This document shows, piece after piece, positions 8,667 through 15,169 of a stretch of DNA of 27,519 nt (position 1 is the first letter of the stretch; every line of letters starts with the position of its first letter). Position numbers and translations under genes: made by a program. This DNA is from a virus. Below the pieces are notes generated by a model. It was not told the DNA's origin. It did not search any database and saw nothing but the letters and a program-made list of their open reading frames with translations. The DNA lies in the IMG/VR virus record IMGVR_UViG_3300025889_000764, positions 1 to 27,519 of that record; one strand, given 5' to 3'.

Positions 8667-9861
8667 TTGGCACCCAGCGATAGAACTTTTTGCCATGCTC
8701 TCCGCGTCTTTCTAGCTGTAGGTTGTTACCCTTCAGCAAGTCGATGCAGTTAAGTAGCTTTTTCCTAGTACAGCCATTGGGGTTAATCTCTTCATCCCGC
8801 AGAAGGTCAACTAACTCTGACTGGCTCCACATTTTGTTACCTTTCATGACACTACTGAGTAGAACATACTCATCTTCGTACTTGCTTATTGCCTTTCCGA
8901 TATTGATCTGCGCTCTCTGCTTTTCCTTTAGCTCGCTGATGTCATCGGTACTCATGAACTGCACAGAATCCACGGACTCTTCGTAGTGAACAACTGCGCT
9001 AGTTTGCTTGTACTTAAACCCACCCTCGAAACTGATCTGGCTCCGATCCTTTTCATTGATTACTAGAAGCTCTTGATAGGCGGCGAACTTATCATTCACT
9101 GGGTCAAGGCCAAACATATTGTCTACGTCTGACTTCAGATCCCCTACACCTTCATAAATCAACCGACCGTCCATGCTTCTGTGCTTGTTACAGTGGCCTA
9201 GCAGAATGACCGTACCGCCTGCCGCCGCAAACTCACGGAAGACGTGTAGCACGTCCCGCATGTCGCCCTTGTTTAACACTGGCGCAAACTTCTTGAGCGT
9301 GTCACAGATAACGATCTTGCCATCGGCCTGGCCCTCTTCGCGTATCGCACTAAGCAGGCGTAGCGCATCATCGGTGTTTCTCAGCATAGGATCTGGCGAG
9401 TTAGCCAGGGTGATCATGGTCATCCCGTGCTTTCTGCCCATCTTTGCCTTCTGGAGTACACCCTTAGCACCGTCGTCTTCGTTGAAATAGATCACGTCGG
9501 AGCCTTTTATCAGGTTATTCCGAATACTTTGGAAAAGGTTTCCCAGTATCCATACCGTCTTGCCTGCTCCGCTAGGTGCGTAGACAAGGGTGACTGTGCC
9601 GGTAGTAATCATGCCTGGTATCACGTCTCGCTCTTTGGCAAGGCGCTCTTCCATCTCTTCAATGCGGTCATTGACTGCCGCGTACATGAGTTTTGATAGT
9701 GCTGATGAGGTTCCGTTTTGCTTGCTGAAATATGGATTGCCTGGGAATGCTTCATTGATTGCTCTTTCTTTCTCAACCCATGATGCGGGTTGTTTAATGT
9801 TGCTTAACGGTACTTCGATTTTATTTTGCTCTTGGCAGTACCAGTCCCAATCGTCGATCAT
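8662..9861 (-). CDS. RecA-fold replicative helicase / RepA-like ATPase
   Basis: This 399-residue protein starts at an ATG with AAGGAG upstream. Walker A is APSGAGKT (about residues 95-102), Walker B is KIVICDTLKKF (about 182-192), and a conserved strand ending in VILLGHCNKH follows (about 218-227), as in RepA/DnaB-type RecA-fold helicases and AAA_25 proteins. An N-terminal helical part of about 85 residues precedes the ATPase. The last 70 residues (WSQSELVDLLRDEEINPNGCTRKKLLNCI) look like a winged helix that could bind DNA. There is no primase or zinc domain, so priming must come from elsewhere, probably the host. It probably drives phage replication with the repeat arrays just downstream. 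Confidence 0.65.
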   Translation of the reverse strand: MIDDWDWYCQEQNKIEVPLSNIKQPASWVEKERAINEAFPGNPYFSKQNGTSSALSKLMYAAVNDRIEEMEERLAKERDVIPGMITTGTVTLVYAPSGAGKTVWILGNLFQSIRNNLIKGSDVIYFNEDDGAKGVLQKAKMGRKHGMTMITLANSPDPMLRNTDDALRLLSAIREEGQADGKIVICDTLKKFAPVLNKGDMRDVLHVFREFAAAGGTVILLGHCNKHRSMDGRLIYEGVGDLKSDVDNMFGLDPVNDKFAAYQELLVINEKDRSQISFEGGFKYKQTSAVVHYEESVDSVQFMSTDDISELKEKQRAQINIGKAISKYEDEYVLLSSVMKGNKMWSQSELVDLLRDEEINPNGCTRKKLLNCIDLLKGNNLQLERRGEHGKKFYRWVPM

Positions 9862-9897
9862 TCTTATCTCCTTTTTTGGCCCAGAAAAGTCTTTAAC

Positions 9898-9924
9898 TTT
9901 GGCTTAGTTTTACCCAACTGTCAA
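9898..9924 (-). promoter_or_regulatory. Candidate leftward promoter for the helicase-ninB-ninG operon
   Basis: On the minus strand there is a perfect TTGACA at 9924-9919. At 17 bases spacing the -10 position reads CAAAGT, a poor match, so an activator might be needed or the start may lie elsewhere. It sits about 60 bases upstream of the helicase ATG. Confidence 0.35.
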
Positions 9925-9947
9925 ACATGATGTGACTGCTGTTGCAA

Positions 9948-9968
9948 ATGTTTACAGATGTTTACATC
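9948..9968. repeat. Tandem ATGTTTACA repeats, operator-like
   Basis: ATGTTTACA occurs at 9948-9956 and 9958-9966, one helical turn apart. The second copy also lies in the inverted repeat GATGT-TT-ACATC (9957-9968). It covers the -35 box of the rightward promoter, as expected for a repressor or activator site. Confidence 0.5.
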
Positions 9969-9989
9969 TTTATACAACTTTAGTACACT
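9961..9989 (+). promoter_or_regulatory. Candidate sigma70-type rightward promoter for the annealing-protein operon
   Basis: TTTACA (9961-9966, five of six consensus bases), a 17-base spacer, then TACACT (9984-9989, four of six). The gene starts at 10023 with AAGGAG six bases before its ATG. The -35 box lies inside the second ATGTTTACA repeat, so transcription is likely controlled there. Confidence 0.5.
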
Positions 9990-10022
9990 CCATTACATCT
10001 CAACACAACAAAGGAGAGAGAG

Positions 10023-10631
10023 ATGACAGGAACCGTTAAGATTCACGGCAAGGAATACAAGACTGTAGCCTTGCGTATTCAGGAGTTCAGGGAGAAGCAT
10101 CCTGACTTCACCATCCAAACAGAGCTGGTCGAAGCCAATGACATGCTAGTTGTCATGAAGGCAACGATATCTATGGGGCCTCAGGTCATTGCCACAGGCT
10201 ATGCTGAAGAGGTTAGAACAGCCAGCAAGATCAACCGTACTTCAGCGTTAGAGAATGCAGAGACCAGCGCAGTAGGAAGGGCCTTAGCGTTCTTCGGGCT
10301 GGGTGGTTCTGAGATAGCTTCAGCGGATGAGGTAGCCAATGCTATTAGTCAGCAGAATAGCCAGGGTTCCAATGAGGAAATGGAAAGGCTGGTGGCTCAT
10401 AACGAAGCATGGCGTAACAACTCAGGCTCTATCTACTTCATCAAGGAGTACATCAATATGGACTCTCCGAAGTGGGAGAACGTAGCTGAAGCATGGGCTG
10501 AGATTCCAAACGAAGACAAGCAAGCCTTGTGGCTGGCTCCTTCAAAGGGCGGGGTATTTACTACGGCTGAACGTGCCGCGCTTCATTCCGATGAGTTCAC
10601 TGCCGCAATGAAAGTAATGGGAGAAAAGTAA
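10023..10631 (+). CDS. Putative single-strand DNA annealing protein (Rad52/Erf-like)
   Basis: The 202-residue protein starts at an ATG with a strong AAGGAG site. The N-terminal 110 residues contain alternating strands (TGTVKIHGKEYKTVALRI, LVEANDMLVVMKATIS, QVIATGYAEEV) and then the block SKINRTSALENAETSAVGRALAFFG, followed by SADEVANAI. That TSALENAETSA-GRAL block is a pattern I associate with phage annealing proteins of the Rad52/Erf superfamily. The C-terminus (about 115-202) is a different helical domain with several Trp. With NinB- and NinG-like genes nearby it would form a recombination pathway. An alternative is a conserved phage protein of unknown function. It overlaps the next gene by one base (TAATG). 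Confidence 0.5.
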   Translation: MTGTVKIHGKEYKTVALRIQEFREKHPDFTIQTELVEANDMLVVMKATISMGPQVIATGYAEEVRTASKINRTSALENAETSAVGRALAFFGLGGSEIASADEVANAISQQNSQGSNEEMERLVAHNEAWRNNSGSIYFIKEYINMDSPKWENVAEAWAEIPNEDKQALWLAPSKGGVFTTAERAALHSDEFTAAMKVMGEK

Positions 10632-11059
10632 TGAGTGATGAACCTAAGTTTATTGATGGTATGAGGCTAACAGCAGAACCAAAAGCTGATCGCCTTGTTG
10701 ACGGCCTTATGATCAAAAAGCCAAACGACAAAGCGCCGGACTTCGTTAAGGCAAAGGGGTCTATTAATCTTGAGTCGTTTGGTAAGTGGCTGATCGAATA
10801 CAAAAAGCAAAAGACTGATAACGAGTGGGTCAACCTCATGATCCAAGAGCCTTACTTTCAGGCAAAGATGTCTTTGAAGCTCGATGATTTTGAGGGCTGG
10901 CTTGCCGACTTCGTTAAGAACAACCCATCGAAGGAGTGGGTTAACTTTGATATTAAGGAATCCAAGTCGGGCAACATTTACGCAGAGGTAGACACTTGGG
11001 AGCCTAAAAAGGAAGACAAGCCAAAAGAAGAATCACTGCCAAGCTGGATGAAAGGTTAA
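10631..11059 (+). CDS. Small protein with internal duplication, possibly ssDNA-binding
   Basis: I do not recognise this 142-residue protein. It has two copies of one unit of about 33 residues: the first at about 40-72 (AKGSINLESFGKWLIEY ... NEWVNLMIQE) and the second at about 77-109 (AKMSLKLDDFEGWLADF ... KEWVNFDIKE). Each unit is K-x-S-(I/L)-x-L-(E/D)-x-F-x-x-W-L followed by EWVN and an acidic strand. A charged linker leads to the tail ESLPSWMKG. The acidic, then hydrophobic C-terminus and coupling to the annealing protein suggest an SSB-like or recombination accessory role, which is inference only. A hairpin pair and terminator follow. Confidence 0.6.
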   Translation: MSDEPKFIDGMRLTAEPKADRLVDGLMIKKPNDKAPDFVKAKGSINLESFGKWLIEYKKQKTDNEWVNLMIQEPYFQAKMSLKLDDFEGWLADFVKNNPSKEWVNFDIKESKSGNIYAEVDTWEPKKEDKPKEESLPSWMKG

Positions 11060-11062
11060 GTC

Positions 11063-11086
11063 CGTTGGTCTGGTTCCGTACCAACG
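11063..11086 (+). other. Intergenic hairpin upstream of a terminator
   Basis: CGTTGGT (11063-11069) and ACCAACG (11080-11086) form a perfect 7-bp stem with a 10-base loop, just before the terminator hairpin. It may stabilise the messenger 3' end. Confidence 0.55.
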
Positions 11087-11092
11087 TCCCTT

Positions 11093-11117
11093 GCCCCGTC
11101 TAGTGCGGGGCTTTTTT
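11093..11117 (+). terminator. Rho-independent terminator
   Basis: GCCCCG (11093-11098), a seven-base loop, CGGGGC (11106-11111) and then six T (11112-11117). The ribosome site of the next gene (AGGAGA) starts immediately after the T run, so that gene is made only by read-through or from another start. Confidence 0.85.
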
Positions 11118-11128
11118 AGGAGATTTAA

Positions 11129-11311
11129 ATGACAGAGCAAACCGAATACCTGTACTACCGTGACCTGTTTGACATCTTCAAGGTGTACCAGGTGCCAAAG
11201 CTGATCCGTATCCTAGATGATCAAGGCATTAATTACTTCAAGGATGCAAGCGAGAAACCCTTCACGACAAGGGCCGCTATCGATGGTGCGCTAGAAAAGT
11301 CTTCTGGTTAG
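11129..11311 (+). CDS. Small DUF4224-like protein
   Basis: The 60-residue protein has AGGAGA eight bases upstream of its ATG. The pattern LFDIFKVYQVPKLIRILDDQGINYFKD...PFTTRAAIDGAL resembles the DUF4224 family (a short helix pair, a choice of helix pairing with -x-GI-x-(Y/F), then TTR-x-AI). Members are small phage proteins often found near regulatory or recombination genes; some are thought to be DNA-binding. Here it lies beyond a strong terminator, at the end of the rightward operon and convergent with the early operon. The family call is tentative. Confidence 0.55.
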   Translation: MTEQTEYLYYRDLFDIFKVYQVPKLIRILDDQGINYFKDASEKPFTTRAAIDGALEKSSG

Positions 11312-11388
11312 ATAGGGTGCCGCGATTTCGTCTACCGGAACGCGGCCAACCGGCCAACAGGCAAGAGAATGCCTCAGACCACATCATC
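11312..11388. other. Structured convergent intergenic region
   Basis: It separates the ends of two convergent operons. GCCGCG (11319-11324) can pair with CGCGGC (11341-11346), CGGCCAAC is tandemly repeated (11343-11350, 11351-11358), and AGGC/GCCT (11359-11362, 11371-11374) form a small stem. No clear T-run follows on either strand, so it may be a weak two-way terminator. Confidence 0.35.
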
Positions 11389-11673
11389 TTAGCAGTCACC
11401 ATGCTCTCTTATGTACTGTTTTTCGTACCGGCAGTCCTGATACCCCTGCATGTACGCATCAGACGCACATAAGTTCGAGTGATTCCTCATGCAATCAGAC
11501 CAACCATGCTTGTAATCACGCTCGATCATGTCGAGATAGTCGTTCATGTAGAACTCGCACGATCCTAGATCTGGCTTCGTATCTACTTCATTGACTACTT
11601 GAATCCCTCGTAGCATTTCTAGGGACTGTTCAAGCGAGTCCATCGGTAGTTCTTTTGGCGCTTTAAACTTCAT
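11389..11673 (-). CDS. Hypothetical early protein, Cys/Tyr-rich
   Basis: The 94-residue protein is the last gene of the leftward early operon. The ATG has GAGAGG upstream. I do not recognise it. The C-terminal half is rich in Cys, Tyr and Asp (CEFYMNDYLDMIERDYKHGWSDCMRNH, then YMQGYQDCRYEKQYIREHGDC), a G-(W/Y)-x-D-C repeat that might bind metal or dimerise. It overlaps the preceding gene by 11 bases, so it is probably translationally coupled. Confidence 0.55.
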   Translation of the reverse strand: MKFKAPKELPMDSLEQSLEMLRGIQVVNEVDTKPDLGSCEFYMNDYLDMIERDYKHGWSDCMRNHSNLCASDAYMQGYQDCRYEKQYIREHGDC

Positions 11674-11965
11674 TGTTTAACCTCTCGCATACATCTTCAA
11701 AGTTAATGATGCTGTAACCGTTCCATGTACAGCTAATCACGTCGATCCATTCCTCGCGGAATACTGAAACCTGGCCCCATGCCTCGTCGGTGTAGACTTC
11801 TTGGCGCGTGTTCATCTCTGCCTCGATCTCATCGAGATTGACGATCAGTGACGCGACACCGGTATTGCGGTCGAAGTCATCGATCTGTGCGCCCATGAAG
11901 TCGTCAGCGTCGTCATGTACAAGCGCCACGATGTTGATCAGTGTCTTATCTCTAGGTAGGTTCAT
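11663..11965 (-). CDS. Hypothetical acidic early protein
   Basis: This 100-residue protein has 22 Asp/Glu and 6 Lys/Arg by my count, hence a net charge near -16. It is predicted mixed alpha/beta (INIVALVHDDADDFMGAQIDDFD, then VASLIVNLDEIEAEM). It overlaps both neighbours in the early operon. Highly acidic small early phage proteins sometimes mimic DNA to block host enzymes, but nothing here shows this. No known family recognised. Confidence 0.6.
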   Translation of the reverse strand: MNLPRDKTLINIVALVHDDADDFMGAQIDDFDRNTGVASLIVNLDEIEAEMNTRQEVYTDEAWGQVSVFREEWIDVISCTWNGYSIINFEDVCERLNNEV

Positions 11966-12143
11966 CGCCCTGCCTCCGTTTTATGTAGTCCGTAACGATC
12001 TCATGGTGCGGGCCGGTCTTGTAGTTTGTAGAGATATCCTGTGCAAACTGATTCAACCCTTCCCATGTCGGCCTCTCGTCATAACTACTACAAGTATTGA
12101 AGTAAAGCTGTAGCAGTGTCTCAGGGTATAGCCGTTCCATCAT
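11952..12143 (-). CDS. Hypothetical small early protein
   Basis: The 63-residue protein starts with ATG overlapping the stop of the upstream gene as ATGA. It has no recognised family. It has an N-terminal helix (ERLYPETLLQLYFNTC) and a central segment with Trp, Asn and Tyr, ending in a basic stretch (YIKRRQGDEPT). The gene overlaps the next by 14 bases, fitting a tight operon. Confidence 0.55.
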   Translation of the reverse strand: MMERLYPETLLQLYFNTCSSYDERPTWEGLNQFAQDISTNYKTGPHHEIVTDYIKRRQGDEPT

Positions 12144-12469
12144 TTCCCCCCGCTTTCTCTTTGAAGGTACACGACGTTATTGCGAATCTCTAGCTGTGTA
12201 CGGGCCACTTCATCTGAGGCGTCCGGTACGTCGGCCAAGATCTGATCGACTCTCTGAAGCAATTCTACGGCCTCCTGGATGGCGTAGTGCGCCTTCGATG
12301 CCCGCCACCGGTACAACTCGGGGAACAAACCTCGCGACGTTGTGCGCACAAGCTGTTCGTAGATGTCGTTTGGGTGGTGCATGTCCAGTAGATGGTTCTT
12401 CAGGATCTGGACTTCCCACTTGCCCAGCTCAGGGCAAATACTACTGATGTACTTATCACCAAAATTCAT
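12140..12469 (-). CDS. Hypothetical helical early protein
   Basis: The 109-residue protein has GAGGA about ten bases before its ATG. It is mostly helical with amphipathic stretches (WEVQILKNHLLDMHHPNDIYEQLVR, then AIQEAVELLQRVDQILADV). I see no catalytic motif or membrane segment and no known family. It overlaps the next gene by four bases. Confidence 0.55.
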   Translation of the reverse strand: MNFGDKYISSICPELGKWEVQILKNHLLDMHHPNDIYEQLVRTTSRGLFPELYRWRASKAHYAIQEAVELLQRVDQILADVPDASDEVARTQLEIRNNVVYLQRESGGK

Positions 12470-12471
12470 GG

Positions 12472-12639
12472 CTAGAGTTCCTCTTTTAGTAGTTGAACAA
12501 TTTCAGCATCGGTCATGCCGACACGTTCGCACCAGTAGATCAGCGCGAGGATGTTTTGAGTTTCGGAATGGACAAACCTATCCACAGCGTCTCGCGTATG
12601 CTCGCCAGCCTCTCCAAATGCATACCATGGTGTAGCCAT
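12472..12639 (-). CDS. Hypothetical small early protein
   Basis: The preferred start is the ATG at 12639, with GAGGGT upstream, giving 55 residues (MATPWYAFGEAGEHTRD...). A TTG at 12681 would add 14 residues but overlaps the upstream gene and lacks a ribosome site. The sequence is helical and acidic (VDRFVHSETQNILALIYWCERVGMTDAEIVQLLKEEL). Its C-terminal WCERVGMTDAEIVQLLKEEL resembles a small helical DNA- or protein-binding hairpin, but no family is assigned. Confidence 0.55.
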   Translation of the reverse strand: MATPWYAFGEAGEHTRDAVDRFVHSETQNILALIYWCERVGMTDAEIVQLLKEEL

Positions 12640-12673
12640 ATTGTTACCCTCTTTGTTGATGTTTAGCATAACT

Positions 12674-12871
12674 TTATACAAGTTTGCCGGAGTTTACTAG
12701 GTCAATACGCGCTTCTACTTCAGCTTTTGCGCGTTCGATCTCATCGTCTGACAGATGACCGGCGATTGACTCCGCCATGCGTAGCACGTCGTCCGATTGT
12801 TCTTCTGTCGGAGCTGTGACAGCAAGCCACAGGCCCATGCGAAACGCTTCATAATGGTTTTGAATTTGCAT
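12674..12871 (-). CDS. Hypothetical small early protein
   Basis: The 65-residue protein has GGGAGA upstream of its ATG. It is predicted to be two or three helices (YEAFRMGLWLAVTA, EEQSDDVLRMAESIAGHL, DDEIERAKAEVEARIDLV). Acidic, with no recognised family. It is separated from its upstream neighbour by two bases. Confidence 0.6.
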   Translation of the reverse strand: MQIQNHYEAFRMGLWLAVTAPTEEQSDDVLRMAESIAGHLSDDEIERAKAEVEARIDLVNSGKLV

Positions 12872-12873
12872 CT

Positions 12874-13071
12874 TTATGTCTCCCAGGTTTGTTTTACATC
12901 TTCTAAGCTGTCATCCCATAGCCAGACCTCGAGACTGCCGCCATTCATATCGCACAGTGAGTGATCACCGGCACGGAATGCTTCCTGGTATGTCTCGAAT
13001 TCAGGTTCCGAGGTGAACATCTCGCCGCCATCCCGATCGATGACGGTAAAGCCAAACAATTCATCGTTCAT
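12874..13071 (-). CDS. Hypothetical very acidic early protein
   Basis: The 65-residue protein has 17 Asp/Glu and 3 Lys/Arg by my count, a net charge near -14. It is a beta-like N-terminus (FGFTVIDRDGGEMF), a helix (YQEAFRAG) and a Trp-rich acidic end (LEVWLWDDSLEDVKQTWET). Its ATG overlaps the upstream stop as ATGA. It could be a DNA-mimic type inhibitor, which is speculation. No known family. Confidence 0.6.
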   Translation of the reverse strand: MNDELFGFTVIDRDGGEMFTSEPEFETYQEAFRAGDHSLCDMNGGSLEVWLWDDSLEDVKQTWET

Positions 13072-13286
13072 TGCATAGATTCCTTTTCTTGATATCTCGT
13101 TTTTGCGTAATGAGACGTGGCTTCGCTTTCCATTGTGAAGCTAACAACGTAGATTATTGCGCCCGTCTCAGTGTCTTTATAGATAACGCTGTAAGGGAAT
13201 CGCCCTCCCTCTTTCCACCAAATTTCAGCCGTTAATTCATCCGGCGAATCGCCTTTAAACAGATAAAGTCTTATCGGTTCACTCAT
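13068..13286 (-). CDS. Hypothetical small early protein
   Basis: The 72-residue protein is mainly beta (IRLYLFKGDSP, LTAEIWWKEGG, YSVIYKDTETGAIIYVVSFTM) with a short charged helix at the C-terminus. Its ATG overlaps the upstream stop as ATGA, and the GAGGT of the ribosome site lies inside the upstream gene. No family recognised. Confidence 0.6.
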   Translation of the reverse strand: MSEPIRLYLFKGDSPDELTAEIWWKEGGRFPYSVIYKDTETGAIIYVVSFTMESEATSHYAKTRYQEKESMQ

Positions 13287-13486
13287 TGTGTGACCTCGCT
13301 AAATAACTTGTACCCGTCGCCGTCGTTAAATAGGACATGGCATTCGCCCGTCTTTTCCGATCTAACCTGGACGCAGTACCAGCCCTTTGATTGCGCCATG
13401 TCTAGCCACTCTTGCAACTCATCCAGGCTATTTAAAACCGCCTTATCCGATAGGCCTTTAGCCAGTCGCACTCGATAACAGATCAT
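13283..13486 (-). CDS. Hypothetical small early protein
   Basis: I chose the ATG at 13486, which has GAGGGG at a proper distance and begins just two bases after the upstream stop, giving 67 residues. A longer frame to 13621 lies inside the upstream gene. The protein is MICYRVRLAKGLSDKAV..., a helix (ELQEWLDMAQSKGWY) and a beta pair ending YKLFSEVTQ. No family recognised. Confidence 0.55.
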   Translation of the reverse strand: MICYRVRLAKGLSDKAVLNSLDELQEWLDMAQSKGWYCVQVRSEKTGECHVLFNDGDGYKLFSEVTQ

Positions 13487-13488
13487 GA

Positions 13489-14232
13489 TTAACCCCTCGC
13501 AATGATTGCTGTGTTGAATTTGTTGGAACGCGAACCGTGAACAGCGATCGCAATATTCTGAGATACCCCGTCGCATAACTTGCAGTCTACGCACTGTATG
13601 CCATCGGAATCTGCCAGGCATTCGATCTCGCCAGGCAATAACCCGTCGCCTTCCATTGCCACGCGGAATGTTTTCGCGCCTTTCTTCTGGTATTTGGTCG
13701 CTTGTTTGGGGGAGTCAGCCGATACCTGGCACAGCGTAAAATACCGCTGATCAAAATTTTTGTGATTAGCCTGGTGTGTGTAGCCAGTATGAGCGCGGGC
13801 TAGTCTGGCGATAATGTGGAATACCTCAAAGGGTACAGCGGCGGGATCACCATACGCGCCCAATCTCACAACACGCGACCGGAAGTAATCAGCGTGTAGC
13901 TTGTGATCATATTGTTCATACAATCCGCGCTTGTAGCTTTTCCAGATCTGATTAGGTGCCTGTCCGACGTTCACATAACACGCGCCGTTATTGAAGTGCC
14001 GGTGTGGACAGCTACCACATATCGATGAATCGTCGCCGGTCTTTGTAGCTTCGACGGGGTTGATATCGTCTCGGAGTATCCAGGTCTGTATTGCGTCGCC
14101 GGTTTTTACGTTAGACGTTGAAAGGGTAGCGATTACCACAATGGGCGCGCCGTCTAGTACCGATGGGCCCTGGTATAGAATGAAGCCGCGTCGTTTGGGT
14201 AATGCTTTAGGTGATGTCTTTTTACCTAGCAT
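13489..14232 (-). CDS. Cysteine-rich conserved phage protein of unknown function
   Basis: The 247-residue protein is the largest of the early operon. Its ATG has GAGGT upstream and it overlaps the upstream gene by seven bases. Eight cysteines stand out: C72 and C75 (CGSCPHR), C85 (GACYVNVGQAP), C168, C205, and C214, C217, C220 (CVDCKLC). Other striking motifs are QTWILRDDINP, RLGAYGDPAAVPFEVF and HTGYTHQ. The clustered Cys suggest zinc or an Fe-S cluster. I have the impression of a family recurring in phage early regions, but I cannot name it or its function. It differs from its small neighbours in size and in being clearly structured. Confidence 0.7.
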   Translation of the reverse strand: MLGKKTSPKALPKRRGFILYQGPSVLDGAPIVVIATLSTSNVKTGDAIQTWILRDDINPVEATKTGDDSSICGSCPHRHFNNGACYVNVGQAPNQIWKSYKRGLYEQYDHKLHADYFRSRVVRLGAYGDPAAVPFEVFHIIARLARAHTGYTHQANHKNFDQRYFTLCQVSADSPKQATKYQKKGAKTFRVAMEGDGLLPGEIECLADSDGIQCVDCKLCDGVSQNIAIAVHGSRSNKFNTAIIARG

Positions 14233-14471
14233 GATGACACCTCGCTAGTAATTAGCTTGCACCATTCGCCATGGATCTTGTAACGAGTCCCGTTTTTTGT
14301 CTCTTCCCATCGGCTTTCTGTCATTGATAGAGCGCCGCAATTTGCCAGGCCTTCGCTGTTACTTATGTAAACGCAAAGCGTTCCAGGCGGTAACTGTGCG
14401 CGCCTTGCTTCATCGCCTTGAAGTATTTGGGTTACCTGGTAACGCGTACCGCTGTCATTAATGAAATACAT
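14226..14471 (-). CDS. Hypothetical small early protein
   Basis: I chose the ATG at 14471, after an AGAGAGA purine stretch, giving 81 residues. An in-frame ATG at 14507 would add 12 polar residues. It is mostly beta with turns (MYFINDSGTRYQVTQIL, GTLCVYISNSEG, RWEETKNGTRYKIHGEWCKLI). No family recognised. Confidence 0.55.
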   Translation of the reverse strand: MYFINDSGTRYQVTQILQGDEARRAQLPPGTLCVYISNSEGLANCGALSMTESRWEETKNGTRYKIHGEWCKLITSEVSSC

Positions 14472-14551
14472 ATCTGTCTCTCTCTGTTTGTTGGGTTGAT
14501 GGTGCAAAGCGCACCCGAAAAGCCACCAGATGATGGCCAGTCGGCTATGCT
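14472..14551 (-). other. Intergenic segment with hairpins in the early operon
   Basis: Eighty bases without a gene. GGTGC/GCACC forms a 5-bp stem with a five-base loop around 14501-14515. Another less perfect set of inverted GCC/GGC repeats follows around 14521-14545. It is a possible attenuation or processing point. Confidence 0.3.
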
Positions 14552-14872
14552 TTACAGGTTTGGATGAATGGCGCGGAGTTTCTTTGCCCGCTGATAGAAT
14601 CGCTTACCACCGGCCATGATGTCGGGATCATCGTCCCAATGGCCCTCGAGGTAGTCGATTTGTGCGCGGTTCTCTAGGTCTGAGACAAACTCAGCCAGCA
14701 CGTCGGGATCTACCATCGTGTTTTTGCTACCGGTGAAGGTATCCAAAAACTGAAGGTATCGATCGTATAGGCTGACCGGTTGAATGCCTTCGGCGCATTC
14801 TTTGAAATTGTCAATCTCACTGTAACAGTAGTCAGTGAATCGAAACGTGATACCGAATTTTACTTGTTGCAT
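14552..14872 (-). CDS. Hypothetical early protein
   Basis: The 106-residue protein has GAGGAT upstream of its ATG. It opens with a strand (QQVKFGITFRFTDYCY), has a helical middle (SLYDRYLQFLDTF, DVLAEFVSDLENRAQIDYL) and an acidic DDDPDIMAGG loop. A basic helix ends it (KRFYQRAKKLRAIHPNL). No known family. It is followed by an 80-base hairpin-containing gap. Confidence 0.6.
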   Translation of the reverse strand: MQQVKFGITFRFTDYCYSEIDNFKECAEGIQPVSLYDRYLQFLDTFTGSKNTMVDPDVLAEFVSDLENRAQIDYLEGHWDDDPDIMAGGKRFYQRAKKLRAIHPNL

Positions 14873-14876
14873 GTTG

Positions 14877-15104
14877 CTATCCTCTTTGTCGCTCTCTACG
14901 ATCTAACTCGCGCCCTATCTTCTCGACGGCTACGGCATTACTTCTGGCCATCTCCGCGTAGAATTCGCCCGTATGAGCGTTCGCATTGAATGGATCCATG
15001 GCGTTAACCAGAAACTTGTTTTGGTGGTGCTGGTTCAAGTTGTTCAAGCGTAGATAACGCTTTTTGAGTTTTTCAGTAGTCCAGCGTGCATATTGAATTG
15101 TCAT
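14877..15104 (-). CDS. Hypothetical basic early protein, first gene of the leftward operon
   Basis: I chose the ATG at 15104, with AAGGGT eight bases upstream, giving 75 residues (MTIQYARWTTEKLKKRYLRL...). The frame runs upstream to 15167 but without a ribosome site. It is basic and helical (TEKLKKRYLRLNNLNQHHQNKF, AVAVEKIGRELDRRERQRG), so DNA or RNA binding is possible. As the first gene behind the divergent control region it might be a regulator, but that is only positional. Confidence 0.55.
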   Translation of the reverse strand: MTIQYARWTTEKLKKRYLRLNNLNQHHQNKFLVNAMDPFNANAHTGEFYAEMARSNAVAVEKIGRELDRRERQRG

Positions 15105-15141
15105 AGTGTTTACCCTTGTTTGTTGATGACAGGTACAAGCT

Positions 15142-15169
15142 ACTATGAGACACCGCCAGGTTTTCACAA
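15142..15169 (-). promoter_or_regulatory. Candidate early leftward promoter
   Basis: On the minus strand TTGTGA (15169-15164) and CATAGT (15147-15142) are separated by 16 bases; each matches four of six consensus bases. It precedes the first early gene by about 37 bases. The -35 box sits inside the palindrome at 15161-15179. Confidence 0.35.

Noticed and set aside
8519-8753. Frames through the 9-bp repeats giving KLG or GIL repeats
   Set aside because: They come from translating tandem repeats; NinB has a better ribosome site at 8518, and the plus-strand frame overlaps the helicase with no start signal.
11312-11388. Possible tRNA or small RNA in the structured gap
   Set aside because: The stems do not form a cloverleaf and no tRNA consensus (TTCRA loop, CCA end) is seen.
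12196-12447. Plus-strand frame opposite the early gene at 12140-12469
   Set aside because: Biased Arg/Pro/Ser composition without a ribosome site; it is the mirror of a real minus-strand gene.
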